Of a DNA stretch of 64,000 nt, positions 47,210 through 56,131 are shown one piece after another; position 1 is the first letter of the stretch; every line of letters begins with the position of its first letter. Source of the stretch: Rhodospirillales bacterium. GTDB taxonomy: Bacteria > Pseudomonadota > Alphaproteobacteria > Rhodospirillales > Defluviicoccaceae. Position numbers and translations under genes: made by a program. Below the pieces are notes generated by a model. The model searched no databases and had not been told where the DNA came from. It saw only the letters and a list, made by a program, of their open reading frames with translations. The DNA lies in the NCBI GenBank assembly GCA_016712375.1, contig JADJRE010000002.1, positions 62,001 through 126,000 on the forward strand, in the 5' to 3' direction.

Positions 47210-47554
47210 TCAATCTTCGATCGGCTCGCTGTTCAGCGCCGCTTCCGCCTCGCGAACGAGAAGGTCGAGTTGCTCGCACTCCCGGTCCGCCGCCTGCTCG
47301 TCATAGGCGGCGCGCGCCCAGTGCGCCAACCTGACCAGCAGGTGGATGTGGGTTAATGCCGCGCGACAACCCGTCTGATAAGCGACGAAGCCCTTGCTGT
47401 CTTCCGGCGGCGTTTCGGTAGCAAAGCGTCCATAAGTGCTTATCGCACGATCCAGCAACCCGGGCAGATTGTTAAGGAGGTCGCGTCGGAGTTCTTCAAG
47501 ACCGTCGGCAGCGGATCGGCCGTCTCCCCACGAGTGATCTTGCGGACCAGCCAT
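47210..47554 (-). CDS. Cassette protein, candidate terminase small subunit
   Basis: A 114-residue helical protein from ATG 47554 ('LEELRRDLLNNLPGLLDRAI', 'DSKGFVAYQTGCRAALTHIH', 'LLVRLAHWARAAYDEQAADR'). I call it a small-terminase candidate only from its size, helical nature and place just upstream of terL. Its start overlaps the stop region of the holin-like gene. Confidence 0.5.
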   Translation of the reverse strand: MAGPQDHSWGDGRSAADGLEELRRDLLNNLPGLLDRAISTYGRFATETPPEDSKGFVAYQTGCRAALTHIHLLVRLAHWARAAYDEQAADRECEQLDLLVREAEAALNSEPIED

Positions 47555-47555
47555 T

Positions 47556-47885
47556 TCATCCCTCTCCGGGCGCGGCATAGGATTGACGCCGCTCAGAGTC
47601 CCGTTCACCTGACAGCAAGGGTGACCATGCATCCATTTGTCCGACGGCCCCATCATCGACATGATCAGTTGCTACCGGCCCCAGGCTGAGGCTTTTCTTC
47701 GCCATAACCCGGCCTGCCATGCCAGCGATTATCCCTGCGAACTCGGCGCCTTGGTAAATAATGCCAAGAGCGGTATCGGTATCGATGTCCGCAATGCCTA
47801 GGTTTCGCAGCGAGAACAGCAGAGCTGTCACCAACGGCCCGACGAAACCTTTGGAGAGGTACCAGGGCTTAGTTTGCTGGTTCAT
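47556..47885 (-). CDS. Holin-like small membrane protein
   Basis: A 109-residue protein beginning 'MNQQTKPWYLSKGFVGPLVT', with two possible membrane helices ('GFVGPLVTALLFSLRNLG' and 'FAGIIAGMAGRVMA'). 'KPWYLSK' at the start is common in phage membrane proteins annotated as holins. The hydrophilic C-terminal third may be genuine or the result of an undetected frame change. Confidence 0.55.
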   Translation of the reverse strand: MNQQTKPWYLSKGFVGPLVTALLFSLRNLGIADIDTDTALGIIYQGAEFAGIIAGMAGRVMAKKSLSLGPVATDHVDDGAVGQMDAWSPLLSGERDSERRQSYAAPGEG

Positions 47886-47930
47886 TCGAGCTTCCTGTTC
47901 TTTGATGCGTCGAGGCCGGAGGGAAGCTGG

Positions 47931-48371
47931 TTAGTCGTCGAGCAGCGGCACCGATCGCAGACTGCGCTGCATCAACGAGAAGGCGGAGCGATAGCGCGGC
48001 GATGACGCGTCGAGCAGGTTTCGCCTTTTCTGCCAATCAAGTTGATCATCGATGCGATTGATGCGCATGGTTCCAACGCTGGACGCCTCCTGCTCATCAC
48101 GGGCGGCTTCCGCCTCCAGGCCGCCCAGCGCCGCCTCTGCCGAACCACCGCCAGCGGCGATGCCCTGTGCACCGAAGCGAGCGCGCTGGGTTGCCAACGC
48201 ACGGCGCAGCTGATCACGCCGCTCGCGTGATTGCACCTCCTGCTGCTGCTGAATCTGTTGCGTCTGCGCCCGCGCGTCGGCCTTCGCCTCGGCTTGCGAC
48301 GCATTTTGCTGTGCCATATCCATCCCGAACTGCAGGGCACTCATCGCGGCCGTTGGCAGCATGCCTCCCAT
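47931..48371 (-). CDS. Internal virion protein candidate
   Basis: A 146-residue protein from ATG 48371: a hydrophobic N-terminus, a long Gln/Ala/Arg coiled-coil ('KADARAQTQQIQQQQEVQSR'), and 'RRALATQRARFGAQGIAAGG' with 'IDDQLDWQKRRNLLDAS'. This pattern is typical of T7 gp14-type internal (ejection) proteins, and the position beside the nozzle gene agrees. Confidence 0.65.
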   Translation of the reverse strand: MGGMLPTAAMSALQFGMDMAQQNASQAEAKADARAQTQQIQQQQEVQSRERRDQLRRALATQRARFGAQGIAAGGGSAEAALGGLEAEAARDEQEASSVGTMRINRIDDQLDWQKRRNLLDASSPRYRSAFSLMQRSLRSVPLLDD

Positions 48372-48411
48372 CGGTCCAACTCCTTCTTGCAATTGTCGAC
48401 GACCTGCCGGT

Positions 48412-50307
48412 TTAGCCGGTGACGCTGAGTTCCGTAGAGACCGAAAGCAACGTGAGGGGCAAAGGCGTGTTCTGCTCGACCCGCCACAATGGATCGATAC
48501 CAGAGTCACGCCAGCCAAGCGTCCGAACGGTGACATCTCCGCTATAGGCCTGGGGCGGCATGTCCAGACAATTCTCGCCGAACCTCCTGAAGGGCACGAA
48601 CATCCAGCCGCGACAACTGGCCAGGTAGAGTGCCTTTGTCTCCAGAACCCGCAGGGTCAGCGAAATTGGGCGGAAACGTCCTCCCGCACCACCTGAGAGA
48701 CCGTGCGCCGGCGGCAGCGGCTCGATCTCCAGGGTGAATGGCAAACCGAGCTGAACGGAAAGTGCCGGATCGTCAAGCACGACCGAACCGCCCTGCACCT
48801 CCCGATCGCTTACTACGGCTCCATCGGCGAGCATCTTTACCGTACGGCCCTCGAGGTGTTCCGCCCCAGACCATACGATCTTCGGCATCGTCGCCGTGCC
48901 GGCCAGCCCGCAGTCGAGGTATAAGGTTTCATCGAACACCTCGATGAATACCGTGCCCTCCCGCTCGATCAGCAGCCAGGTAGCTTCACCCACATTGGCG
49001 ACGGCAAGGATGCGACCATCGGTACGCTGCTGCGTCCAGCCGCTGACCTCTTCGTCACGATAAACAGTAAGCGTCGCCATCGAGCCATCCGTCATCACCA
49101 AATGTAACAGACGTCGAGACTCGTCGTATGACATGTCCACCGGACGGTCGACCAAATGGTGCGCCAGCATAGCCAAATCAGTGGCCTGGTAGGCCTGCTC
49201 GGTATCGGAGAACAGAAACTCGCGAAGCTGCGGGCCAGCGCGCGGAACAAATAGTGTCGCCCCATCGACGTCCTGGGGGGGAATTGTCCGATCGATGCGC
49301 GAGCCGATGCGGGTCTGCCGAAACAACTGAATGCTTGTCGGGGTCAGTGGATCGCCGGTAACCATCCATTCTGCACCAGATGTAAACACCTGCAGATGGC
49401 GGCCGGAGAACACGTGGCGGATAGCGTTGACCTGGTCGGAAAGGATTGAAAACTCGATAGCCTCGTCATCGAGCCCTTCCCCAAGGTCGAAGTTGAATAA
49501 ATCGGCCGATTTTGACAGCCATAACCTGTTTGGCAGATCGCGCGAACCACCGATAACCAGCCTGTCCTGATGAAAGCAGACACTTACAGGCCACCCATGA
49601 GCATCGGAAAACGTCTGTTCGCTCCAATCTTCGGTCGCAGCGATGCCCGTCAGCGTCTCCTTGACGCTCGCCTGCGCCAGCACCGTAGAGAATACCAGTG
49701 TGACTTCCACTTCTTTGCCATCGATGCGCAAGCGCGAACCGATGTGCGACGCGTTGAACACCGGTGCCGATGCGGACAACTGAATGGTGCCGGTCGTGGC
49801 GCTCGGCCGCAGTGTCACCGCCGGAGCAGCGAACTTGAAGTGCGGTGAAAGCACCCGACTGTTCTTTGACTGGAAATTCCAGTTGGTCAGCAGCCAGGTA
49901 TTTGCGGCAGTGCGGGTGATTTTGCACGGTGCCACATCCGGGTGAACCACCAGCAACGTGTCGGCACTCTGAGTCCAGTTGATCTGGCTCAGCTGCTGCA
50001 CTGTCCACGGTGCCCCAAGGACAGCGACGCGCGAGCCCTCGCGATAGACGTCGATGCGCCGGTCCGTGAATACCAGCAGGTAGACCTGTTCTGTGTTGAA
50101 CTCGAATGCGATCAGTCGCCCCGGCCCGGCCGCCGTATCAACAAAGCGCAGCCCGTGTCTGCGAGTGACCCCCCCGGTTGGATGGATGAAAACGTTGCGC
50201 AGCCGGCGAGCGCCATTGTCATAAGCGCGGAGGTCGCCGCGTCCAAGCAGTTGCGGGGCGATCTCACCACCGGCAAAGCTTGTCTTTGAAATGCGCGCGC
50301 GCGGCAT
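48412..50307 (-). CDS. Tail nozzle / tail tubular protein B-like
   Basis: A 631-residue beta-rich protein from ATG 50307. 'TSFAGGEIAPQLLGRGDLRA' and 'YDNGARRLRNVFIHPTGGVT' are the characteristic opening of podovirus nozzle/stabilisation proteins; 'WPVSVCFHQDRLVIGGSRDL' and 'PNRLWLSKSADLFNFDLGEG' follow. It would form the distal tail tube. It overlaps the gatekeeper gene by 44 bp. Confidence 0.8.
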   Translation of the reverse strand: MPRARISKTSFAGGEIAPQLLGRGDLRAYDNGARRLRNVFIHPTGGVTRRHGLRFVDTAAGPGRLIAFEFNTEQVYLLVFTDRRIDVYREGSRVAVLGAPWTVQQLSQINWTQSADTLLVVHPDVAPCKITRTAANTWLLTNWNFQSKNSRVLSPHFKFAAPAVTLRPSATTGTIQLSASAPVFNASHIGSRLRIDGKEVEVTLVFSTVLAQASVKETLTGIAATEDWSEQTFSDAHGWPVSVCFHQDRLVIGGSRDLPNRLWLSKSADLFNFDLGEGLDDEAIEFSILSDQVNAIRHVFSGRHLQVFTSGAEWMVTGDPLTPTSIQLFRQTRIGSRIDRTIPPQDVDGATLFVPRAGPQLREFLFSDTEQAYQATDLAMLAHHLVDRPVDMSYDESRRLLHLVMTDGSMATLTVYRDEEVSGWTQQRTDGRILAVANVGEATWLLIEREGTVFIEVFDETLYLDCGLAGTATMPKIVWSGAEHLEGRTVKMLADGAVVSDREVQGGSVVLDDPALSVQLGLPFTLEIEPLPPAHGLSGGAGGRFRPISLTLRVLETKALYLASCRGWMFVPFRRFGENCLDMPPQAYSGDVTVRTLGWRDSGIDPLWRVEQNTPLPLTLLSVSTELSVTG

Positions 50308-50875
50308 CAGATACGCCCTCCAGAAGGGAGAAATCCTCGATGGCCGGTGGCGTGTCCTCCTGCGCATCGATCAACTTGGCCCGCCGCAACTCCGCTTCCG
50401 CCAGCTTCTGCAGCATTTCCCAGCGACTGGTGCTGTCCGTGAGCGGAATGCAGAATTCGGCCGCCAGCTGGGCGATTAACGCCATATCGAAGAACGGCGG
50501 ATAATCCAGTTCGTCGGGTCGCGACACGTACGTCAGCACAACCTCGTCGACATCGGTGAGGACGCGCCGCTGGGCAATCTTGTAGACCGCCCCTTGGCCG
50601 CGCCCCCCGGTTCCAGCGGAGAGGACCCGGATGCAGTCGGACGGCAACTGGAAAGCGTTCGCGAAATCGGCGATCGGCGGGACCGACAGCTTCGGCAAAG
50701 TCATCTGCGCAGTGGCAAAATTCCAAGGATGCGCCGACAGAACGGAGTCGCGGACGGTGGGATAGAGACTGGCCGCCACCTCCGCCTCGGCAGTCCCCTC
50801 GTCGAAGGAGGCTATGGTATGCGCGCCGACCTTCAATAACGCACGAGAACACAGGTCGATTTGGGATAGTGCCAT
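50264..50875 (-). CDS. Tail tubular protein A-like gatekeeper / adaptor
   Basis: A 203-residue protein: 'QIDLCSRALLKVGAHTIASF', 'YPTVRDSVLSAHPWNFATAQ' and 'RPDELDYPPFFDMALIAQLA' match the T7 gp11-type gatekeeper that joins portal to nozzle. Full length for the family, no breaks. Confidence 0.82.
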   Translation of the reverse strand: MALSQIDLCSRALLKVGAHTIASFDEGTAEAEVAASLYPTVRDSVLSAHPWNFATAQMTLPKLSVPPIADFANAFQLPSDCIRVLSAGTGGRGQGAVYKIAQRRVLTDVDEVVLTYVSRPDELDYPPFFDMALIAQLAAEFCIPLTDSTSRWEMLQKLAEAELRRAKLIDAQEDTPPAIEDFSLLEGVSDAARAHFKDKLCRW

Positions 50876-50996
50876 ACCGAGCTCCTAGCGGCGGTCGATC
50901 CCAGACGTCGTCGGGAACGAGACAAATGACGAGGGGGTGGCCGATGCGCCCTCCGCGCCACCGGCGTGGAGGGCCTTCATCGCGAGTGGACCGCTG

Positions 50997-51266
50997 CTAG
51001 TCCGTATCGGTGGCGCCGACCGAAGTGAGGTTGGCGACGTCGACCACGCCGGCAGCGTTGGCATTGACCAGAAAGATTCCGGCACCCGGGGTCGCTGAGG
51101 TGGCGACGTTGGCGAAGATCATGTCGCCCACTCGCAGCATATCCGCAGCGCCGTTGAAGTAGCCGGTCGTGTCGACAACAGCGCCATCGTCGGGGCTGGT
51201 GTAATGCCAGAGTGTGAAGCCGTTGGCGTAGGCGAGCACGCTCAGATTGTGGGGGCTATATGCCAT
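50997..51266 (-). CDS. Small virion protein, capsid-decoration candidate
   Basis: An 89-residue beta-rich protein from ATG 51266 ('MAYSPHNLSVLAYANGFTLW', 'YFNGAADMLRVGDMIFANVA'). It lies directly downstream of the capsid gene, a usual site for head-decoration proteins. The role is inferred from size and position. Confidence 0.6.
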   Translation of the reverse strand: MAYSPHNLSVLAYANGFTLWHYTSPDDGAVVDTTGYFNGAADMLRVGDMIFANVATSATPGAGIFLVNANAAGVVDVANLTSVGATDTD

Positions 51267-51277
51267 TGTCGGTATCC

Positions 51278-52096
51278 TCAGCTCTCGAGGCAAGGCAGGG
51301 TGACGACGCCCGACGGATCAATCAGGCAGGCGCCCTGGCTCATCATGTTGTTGACGAAATGCGCGGCGCGATCGCCGTGCCAGGTGATATCGGTCTTGAC
51401 CTTGGCGCCAATCGCGTGGCCAACCGCAGTCTTGTGGTACCAGAAACACTTGCGGACGTTTCCTGTCTTTGGCAGGCCTGAATGCGGCAGCCAGAGAGCA
51501 CCCAGCCAACGCTTCGCCTGGGTTCCCTTCCACGGCAGATCGTCCTCGCCGACATAGTCAGAGTTGGCAAACTCCTCGATGTTCAGCAGCTCGCTCCACT
51601 GCTTCCAGCCGACGACGCCGAAGCGCTGACCGTCGTCTGGAACGTCGATCTCGCCGAGGATTTCAAAGGCATCCAGCACTTTTGCCTTGGTCAGTCCATC
51701 GGTACCGGCACCGGCGAGCTTGGTGGCAGTGGCCAACTGGTTGATGATCAGCTCGTCCGTCTTGCGACCGAGCGCAAAAGCTCCTGCTTTGGCGACAACC
51801 TGCTGCTCATTGATGTTTGTCTTCAGCTCGTCGAGCTGATCGACCCAATCACCAGCGTAGTAGTCCAGCAAGGTGCACTCGATCGGCGTGTGGTCGACAT
51901 TCATGACCGGCACCTTGCCGTGCCGCGCCTTCGTAGCAGCAGTGCCTTTGCCTACTTTCTGAAATACCGTTGTGGCACCGGTGACGTTGTTCTTGCTGCG
52001 AACGGTGTTCCGCAACTTCGAACCCATCTGCTGGTACTGCAGATGGACCTCTGCTTCGAAGTTCTTGACGAACGATAACTCCACGGATGTTGACAT
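51278..52096 (-). CDS. Major capsid protein
   Basis: A 272-residue protein resembling capsid proteins of BPP-1-like podoviruses: 'SFVKNFEAEVHLQYQQMGSK', 'ARHGKVPVMNVDHTPIECTL', 'ALGRKTDELIINQLATATKL' and 'FGVVGWKQWSELLNIEEFAN'. Expected HK97 fold. Scaffold and portal genes lie upstream in the transcript, as expected for a head module. Confidence 0.85.
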   Translation of the reverse strand: MSTSVELSFVKNFEAEVHLQYQQMGSKLRNTVRSKNNVTGATTVFQKVGKGTAATKARHGKVPVMNVDHTPIECTLLDYYAGDWVDQLDELKTNINEQQVVAKAGAFALGRKTDELIINQLATATKLAGAGTDGLTKAKVLDAFEILGEIDVPDDGQRFGVVGWKQWSELLNIEEFANSDYVGEDDLPWKGTQAKRWLGALWLPHSGLPKTGNVRKCFWYHKTAVGHAIGAKVKTDITWHGDRAAHFVNNMMSQGACLIDPSGVVTLPCLES

Positions 52097-52344
52097 TTGT
52101 AGAGATCTCCTATCGCACGACGGCGAACCGAGTGTGAGGAACTGCCGGTTGTGGTGGAGACCGCCGGCGGCCAGCCAAACGCATACGGGCCTCCGCCAAG
52201 TAAGGGCGGCGGGTTATCCATTCGGGTCGGCAGGCGACTGAGGGATTTAGTGCAGGCGAAACCAGCTAGTAGCGGCGCGCTGCAGGTGGCTAACGCGTCA
52301 GCCTGGCACGATGCGTCGCTGGCAAGCCAAGGCTTGAGCCCGGC
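52097..52344. other. Gap inside the cassette, no gene seen
   Basis: A 248 bp stretch between the capsid and scaffold genes. Open frames here are short and family-free. It is the longest non-coding gap in the cassette and could hold an internal promoter, but I see no strong one. Confidence 0.4.
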
Positions 52345-53067
52345 TCACGCCTTGTCCTGATACAACCGGCGAAAGCCCTCACGGACTTTTTCGACGATGG
52401 CTGGATCCTGGTGCTTCCAGTAGCGCGGATCGCGCATCAGCTGCTTCAGAGCCGTCTCGTCAGCGCCGGTTTCGCTGGCGCCCGCATCGCGAAGCAGGCC
52501 GGGTTCTTCACCATCCATCATCCGGTGCATGGCGACAACCCCTTCGAACGTCGTCGAAAGAGCCTCGAACACACGCTGCGGCAGGCGGGCGCGGCCCCAG
52601 GCGTCGATCTGTCGGGCAGTCTCACGCCAGCGTTCCTCACCCCCGAACTGCTGGGTAAGCCGTTCGATCTGAGCGTCCGCTTCGAACATTGCCGCCAGTT
52701 CGCTGATCATCGGCATCAGCCGCTCACACGCCAGATCGTAGACGAGTTGCGCCTGTTCCTGTGTGAAGCCAGCCGAGTGCAGGCGACGATTGATGTCGGC
52801 GTCGGTGGTCAAGAGGTCGTTCTTGACGACGAGCCGGTACTGATCGGGTCCGGCTGGAACGTCGCGAACAGGCTGCGAGCCCAGCTTGCGCTCGAGTTCA
52901 GCATACGACTTGATCAGCGCGTCCAGGCGTACCTGGTTACTACGCTCGTCCCAAAACTTGTCGGGCAGGCCGGTCGGACGCTCGGAACGGTCGCCGGCGA
53001 CAACGGGCGCGACGGCGACGGCCCCGGTGTTACCGGACAGGCCGGCATCGAGCAAATTCTCTGTCAT
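52345..53067 (-). CDS. Capsid scaffold protein candidate
   Basis: A 240-residue, acidic, helical protein from ATG 53067 ('GLPDKFWDERSNQVRLDALI', 'KSYAELERKLGSQ', 'ISELAAMFEADAQIERLTQQ', 'LKQLMRDPRYWKHQDPAIVE'). This opening and ending are typical of podovirus capsid assembly proteins, and it lies directly before the capsid gene. Confidence 0.75.
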   Translation of the reverse strand: MTENLLDAGLSGNTGAVAVAPVVAGDRSERPTGLPDKFWDERSNQVRLDALIKSYAELERKLGSQPVRDVPAGPDQYRLVVKNDLLTTDADINRRLHSAGFTQEQAQLVYDLACERLMPMISELAAMFEADAQIERLTQQFGGEERWRETARQIDAWGRARLPQRVFEALSTTFEGVVAMHRMMDGEEPGLLRDAGASETGADETALKQLMRDPRYWKHQDPAIVEKVREGFRRLYQDKA

Positions 53068-53118
53068 CGGACGACTCTCCCTGATGTCGGGGTTGAACAA
53101 AAGCTAACGATTGCAGCC

Positions 53119-53394
53119 TCATACGCCTTGCTCTCCCTGCGCTATCAGCATCAGGACCTGGGCGACAAGCTGGCGCTGACCCTCAAGATGGCGAAGGTGA
53201 GCGTCCGTCACCGACGGGCCGAGTGTGCGCTCCAATGTGCAGCTGCGCAGGTGCTGAAGCACCCGCCGACCCTCGCCTGTCGAGAAGCAGCGGGCAAATG
53301 CGATGGCCAGGCTCGCCTCTTCCGACACGTCTCCTGCAGCATTTTCGGCGGCGGTCGCCGTCGCGAACCACTGCCATCCCTTGTTGTCGGTCAT
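53119..53394 (-). CDS. Bbp19-like phage protein
   Basis: A 91-residue protein: 'LAIAFARCFSTGEGRRVLQH' and 'LEGQRQLVAQVLMLIAQGEQ' match the Bbp19 family named after Bordetella phage BPP-1, found between portal and scaffold. Function is unknown. It starts 4 bp after the portal stop. Confidence 0.75.
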   Translation of the reverse strand: MTDNKGWQWFATATAAENAAGDVSEEASLAIAFARCFSTGEGRRVLQHLRSCTLERTLGPSVTDAHLRHLEGQRQLVAQVLMLIAQGEQGV

Positions 53395-53398
53395 CGCT

Positions 53399-54943
53399 TC
53401 ACCCCTGGCTGCCGTCTTTTGGCAAGGCCTCAGCGAGATCGTCGAGCAGGTTCAGTCCGGAAGCGCTTGCTAGCCCGATTTGCGCTTCGGTACGCATGAG
53501 ATCGCCCGGAACACCCAAGGTACGGCCGAGCCACCGGGCGGCGGCCGCCTGATCAACGGCAGCCAGTGCCTCGGGCCCGAGCGCACGCACTGCATCGAGC
53601 CAGACCAGGGTGTTCTGGACGTCCTGCTGTGCTTGGTATCGCGCCTGCGGCGACTTGTATTCCAGGGTGACGAGGCGATGATCGAGCGGCGTATCGGGAA
53701 TCTCACCGCGACGGGCGAGGATGCCGCGGGCACGCGTCGCGAGCGGCGACAGCAATTCCGACTGCAGTCTTCCATACGTGGCGCCCAGAATTCGCGCCAT
53801 CTCGGCGGAGCGCTCCAGTACTTCTGTCGCCGTCATCCGAGGCCCATTAACCTGGCCAAGCTGGTCGACGAACAACGCCTTGCGGATGCCCTCGCGCAAC
53901 TGATCCAGCACCAGCTCGGAGACATCGAAGCGGCCTGGAGTTTCCAGAGGCGTCAGCCCCGCGGAACCCACAGCTTTCGGGATGATGGTGCCAGGCACGA
54001 GCTTGATGGTTGCCGGGTTGATCACCCCATCGTCGTCTGCTTGCCAGATTCCGGTGACCGCGATCGACGCGTTCTTCAACACCAGCTCGACCACCTTGTT
54101 GGCCGTCTTGATGTCGGGAAGCGCCTTCATCACCGGCGAGCGGCCGTACGCTTCTCCCGGGGCCTTCAGCCAGCGGAAGTTGATGAACGGCGATACAGCG
54201 AACCGACCCTCGGCCAGGATGGTTTCGCCGGCAATCTCCAAGGCGTCAGTCTCAACCACGGCGAGGTATCCGTAGGCATTGCCATCGGGAACCACGGCCT
54301 CGACTACGGGAATCCGAAGTTCGGCGTCACCTGCACGCTCGGCAAGGCGCAGCCGCTGCATGCCACGCGCAGAGGGAAATCGCGCCAGGAGCTGTGCCGC
54401 GGTGAGCTCGTGGCGACGGAAGGTCACATCCAAACGGCCTGTGGGTCCTTCCTCCAATACCACCTGGACCAGCGGCACGGCGGTAAAACGGAACGCCGAA
54501 GACTCGCCGGCCGGCATCTCCTCAAAAAGCAGGCAGGAAGTGCCGGCAGTCACCAGGTCAAGATAACACTGATGCATTTCGACGGCGAAGTTGGAGCGAT
54601 CGAAGTGCGACTGCATGACCGTGCTGGCACGCTCTAGCTCGCCGGCAACCTGCGAGCGTTCGTCCTCGTCGATGTCGGGACCCGGGGCAAAACCCATCCA
54701 GCGGGTCCAAGGCGGGGTCAGTTGCGCCATCAAGCTTGCAGCGAGCTGATCAACGGCGTCGGGAGCTGTACCATCGAAAATTCGATCCCAGCGCCGAGGT
54801 CCGGCCGAGGTGGCGCGGACAGCGGTATCGCGGCTCGGCAAGGCGAAGTCATAGCATTCCTGCCACAACCCTTCCCAAGCGGAGCGGCGCTCTTTGGCAC
54901 GTCGAAATCGAGCGAGCACCGTGTCCGGCGACAATGCGGCCAT
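53399..54943 (-). CDS. Portal protein (head-tail connector)
   Basis: A 514-residue protein of the T7/BPP-1-type head-tail connector family: 'RFRRAKERRSAWEGLWQECY', 'DALPSRD'-type opening, 'LAASLMAQLTPPWTRWMGFA', 'GRSPVMKALPDIKTANKVVE' and 'MTATEVLERSAEMARILGAT'. It forms the DNA entry vertex. No frame break. The family is restricted to short-tailed phages, which is the main reason I call the cassette podovirus-type. Confidence 0.88.
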   Translation of the reverse strand: MAALSPDTVLARFRRAKERRSAWEGLWQECYDFALPSRDTAVRATSAGPRRWDRIFDGTAPDAVDQLAASLMAQLTPPWTRWMGFAPGPDIDEDERSQVAGELERASTVMQSHFDRSNFAVEMHQCYLDLVTAGTSCLLFEEMPAGESSAFRFTAVPLVQVVLEEGPTGRLDVTFRRHELTAAQLLARFPSARGMQRLRLAERAGDAELRIPVVEAVVPDGNAYGYLAVVETDALEIAGETILAEGRFAVSPFINFRWLKAPGEAYGRSPVMKALPDIKTANKVVELVLKNASIAVTGIWQADDDGVINPATIKLVPGTIIPKAVGSAGLTPLETPGRFDVSELVLDQLREGIRKALFVDQLGQVNGPRMTATEVLERSAEMARILGATYGRLQSELLSPLATRARGILARRGEIPDTPLDHRLVTLEYKSPQARYQAQQDVQNTLVWLDAVRALGPEALAAVDQAAAARWLGRTLGVPGDLMRTEAQIGLASASGLNLLDDLAEALPKDGSQG

Positions 54944-54945
54944 AT

Positions 54946-55200
54946 TTACTCTCCGAGCAGCGACTTGCGCGTCGGCAGCCAATCGGCAGCCGTCAATAAG
55001 CCTCGCGAGGAAGTGGCAATGGTTCCGGCTCGGCCAGCACGCACCCGCGTCAGCGCCTCCTGCCGATGCTGGCGCTCAGTCGCCTCTGTAACCGCGGCAG
55101 CGGCCGCCGCGGTCTGCGGTTGTGCCTGTTGCTGTGGTGCAGCCTGGTTCTGCGAAGACTTCGGTGAAGACGGCGCGATGGCCTTTAACATCCCGCCCAT
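54946..55200 (-). CDS. Small cassette protein upstream of portal
   Basis: An 84-residue Ala/Gln-rich protein from ATG 55200 with 'RAGRAGTIATSSRGLL' near the C-terminus. Proteins with this Gly-Arg-Ala-Gly-Thr-Ile ending often sit just before the portal gene in related phages. Function is unknown. It ends 2 bp before the portal start. Confidence 0.65.
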   Translation of the reverse strand: MGGMLKAIAPSSPKSSQNQAAPQQQAQPQTAAAAAAVTEATERQHRQEALTRVRAGRAGTIATSSRGLLTAADWLPTRKSLLGE

Positions 55201-55274
55201 CCGGGAGTCCTCCAGCTGTGGTTTCGGGGAGAAGTGCAGACGCACCTGCGGCGTTCGCTGAAAGGAAAATAAAC

Positions 55275-55733
55275 CTATCTGAGGTCGCTTGTCAAGCGCT
55301 GTTGTGTCTCGCTCCGACACAATCGCCGGTAAAGCTGCCAGGGGGTAAGAGTCCAAGGCGCGTGCATGCCCAGCACCCGCTTTACCGCCTCAACGCAGGT
55401 GTAAGGACGAATGGGAGCAGGTCGCAGCGGCGCTGACAGAACGTGGGTTTGCACCACTCTGAGACCATGGCCGCGATACCAATCGGCCAGCTCACGAGTG
55501 GTGAAGTCACCGACGACGATGAGGTCAGTGCGGTGGGACAATGGGTCGCAGATCACCCAGCTGGAGCCTGAGCGGACGGCAACAAAGCAATGGCGATAAC
55601 CACGGCGCAGCCATTGCAACCATTTCAGGCCGCACTGGTCGACGAACACCACCAGCGCCTCGCCACATTCTTCCGACGCCATCTCTACGAAGCCGCGGTG
55701 CGGCGCGCCGATTGGCAGACCACCGCCGCACAT
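55275..55733 (-). CDS. Cassette protein with conserved Cys, His and Asp
   Basis: About 152 residues. 'GYRHCFVAVRSGSSWVICDP' followed by LSHRTD and 'PYTCVEAVKRVLGMHAPWTL' give a pattern of His, Asp and Cys that recalls papain-like peptidase folds, but I cannot name a family. ATG 55733 follows the upstream stop at once; ATG 55682 is an alternative. Confidence 0.6.
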   Translation of the reverse strand: MCGGGLPIGAPHRGFVEMASEECGEALVVFVDQCGLKWLQWLRRGYRHCFVAVRSGSSWVICDPLSHRTDLIVVGDFTTRELADWYRGHGLRVVQTHVLSAPLRPAPIRPYTCVEAVKRVLGMHAPWTLTPWQLYRRLCRSETQQRLTSDLR

Positions 55734-56111
55734 CTAAGCGACGATGCCTTTAGCGCGTAGGATGGTGGACAGCCGATCCAGCGCTTCTGCCCATAGCCTC
55801 GCTGCCGTTGCTTCGTCGGCGCAGCGCGCATCCGGAGGACGGCCGATGAGTCCGAAAGTGCCAAGTACCGTAAGATGTGTACCACCGACGATGCCGCGCT
55901 GGTGGAGTCCGATAATAGCCCGGTAGATGTCGTCCGGATCGCACGGGCGTGCGAACGCACCGCCGCCGCCCAATTGAGCTCCCTCGCAGCGGACTTGCTG
56001 GCAGCGGACGAACCAGAACCATGCTTCCTCGGCCGACTGAAAGGCGTTGACGGGAACCTCAGCAATAACACGCGGAACGTAGCGGAGCGTTGACACTGGC
56101 CTCGCCTTCAA
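55734..56111 (-). CDS. First gene of the cassette, conserved unknown
   Basis: A 125-residue protein: 'RVIAEVPVNAFQSAEEAWFW', 'RPCDPDDIYRAIIGLHQRGI' and 'AARLWAEALDRLSTILRAKG'. Similar small proteins occur in other alphaproteobacterial phage-type regions, as far as I recall; no function is known. It is nearest the control region, so it may be regulatory. Confidence 0.65.
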   Translation of the reverse strand: MKARPVSTLRYVPRVIAEVPVNAFQSAEEAWFWFVRCQQVRCEGAQLGGGGAFARPCDPDDIYRAIIGLHQRGIVGGTHLTVLGTFGLIGRPPDARCADEATAARLWAEALDRLSTILRAKGIVA

Positions 56112-56131
56112 ACGTTGACGTCTGATGGCAT

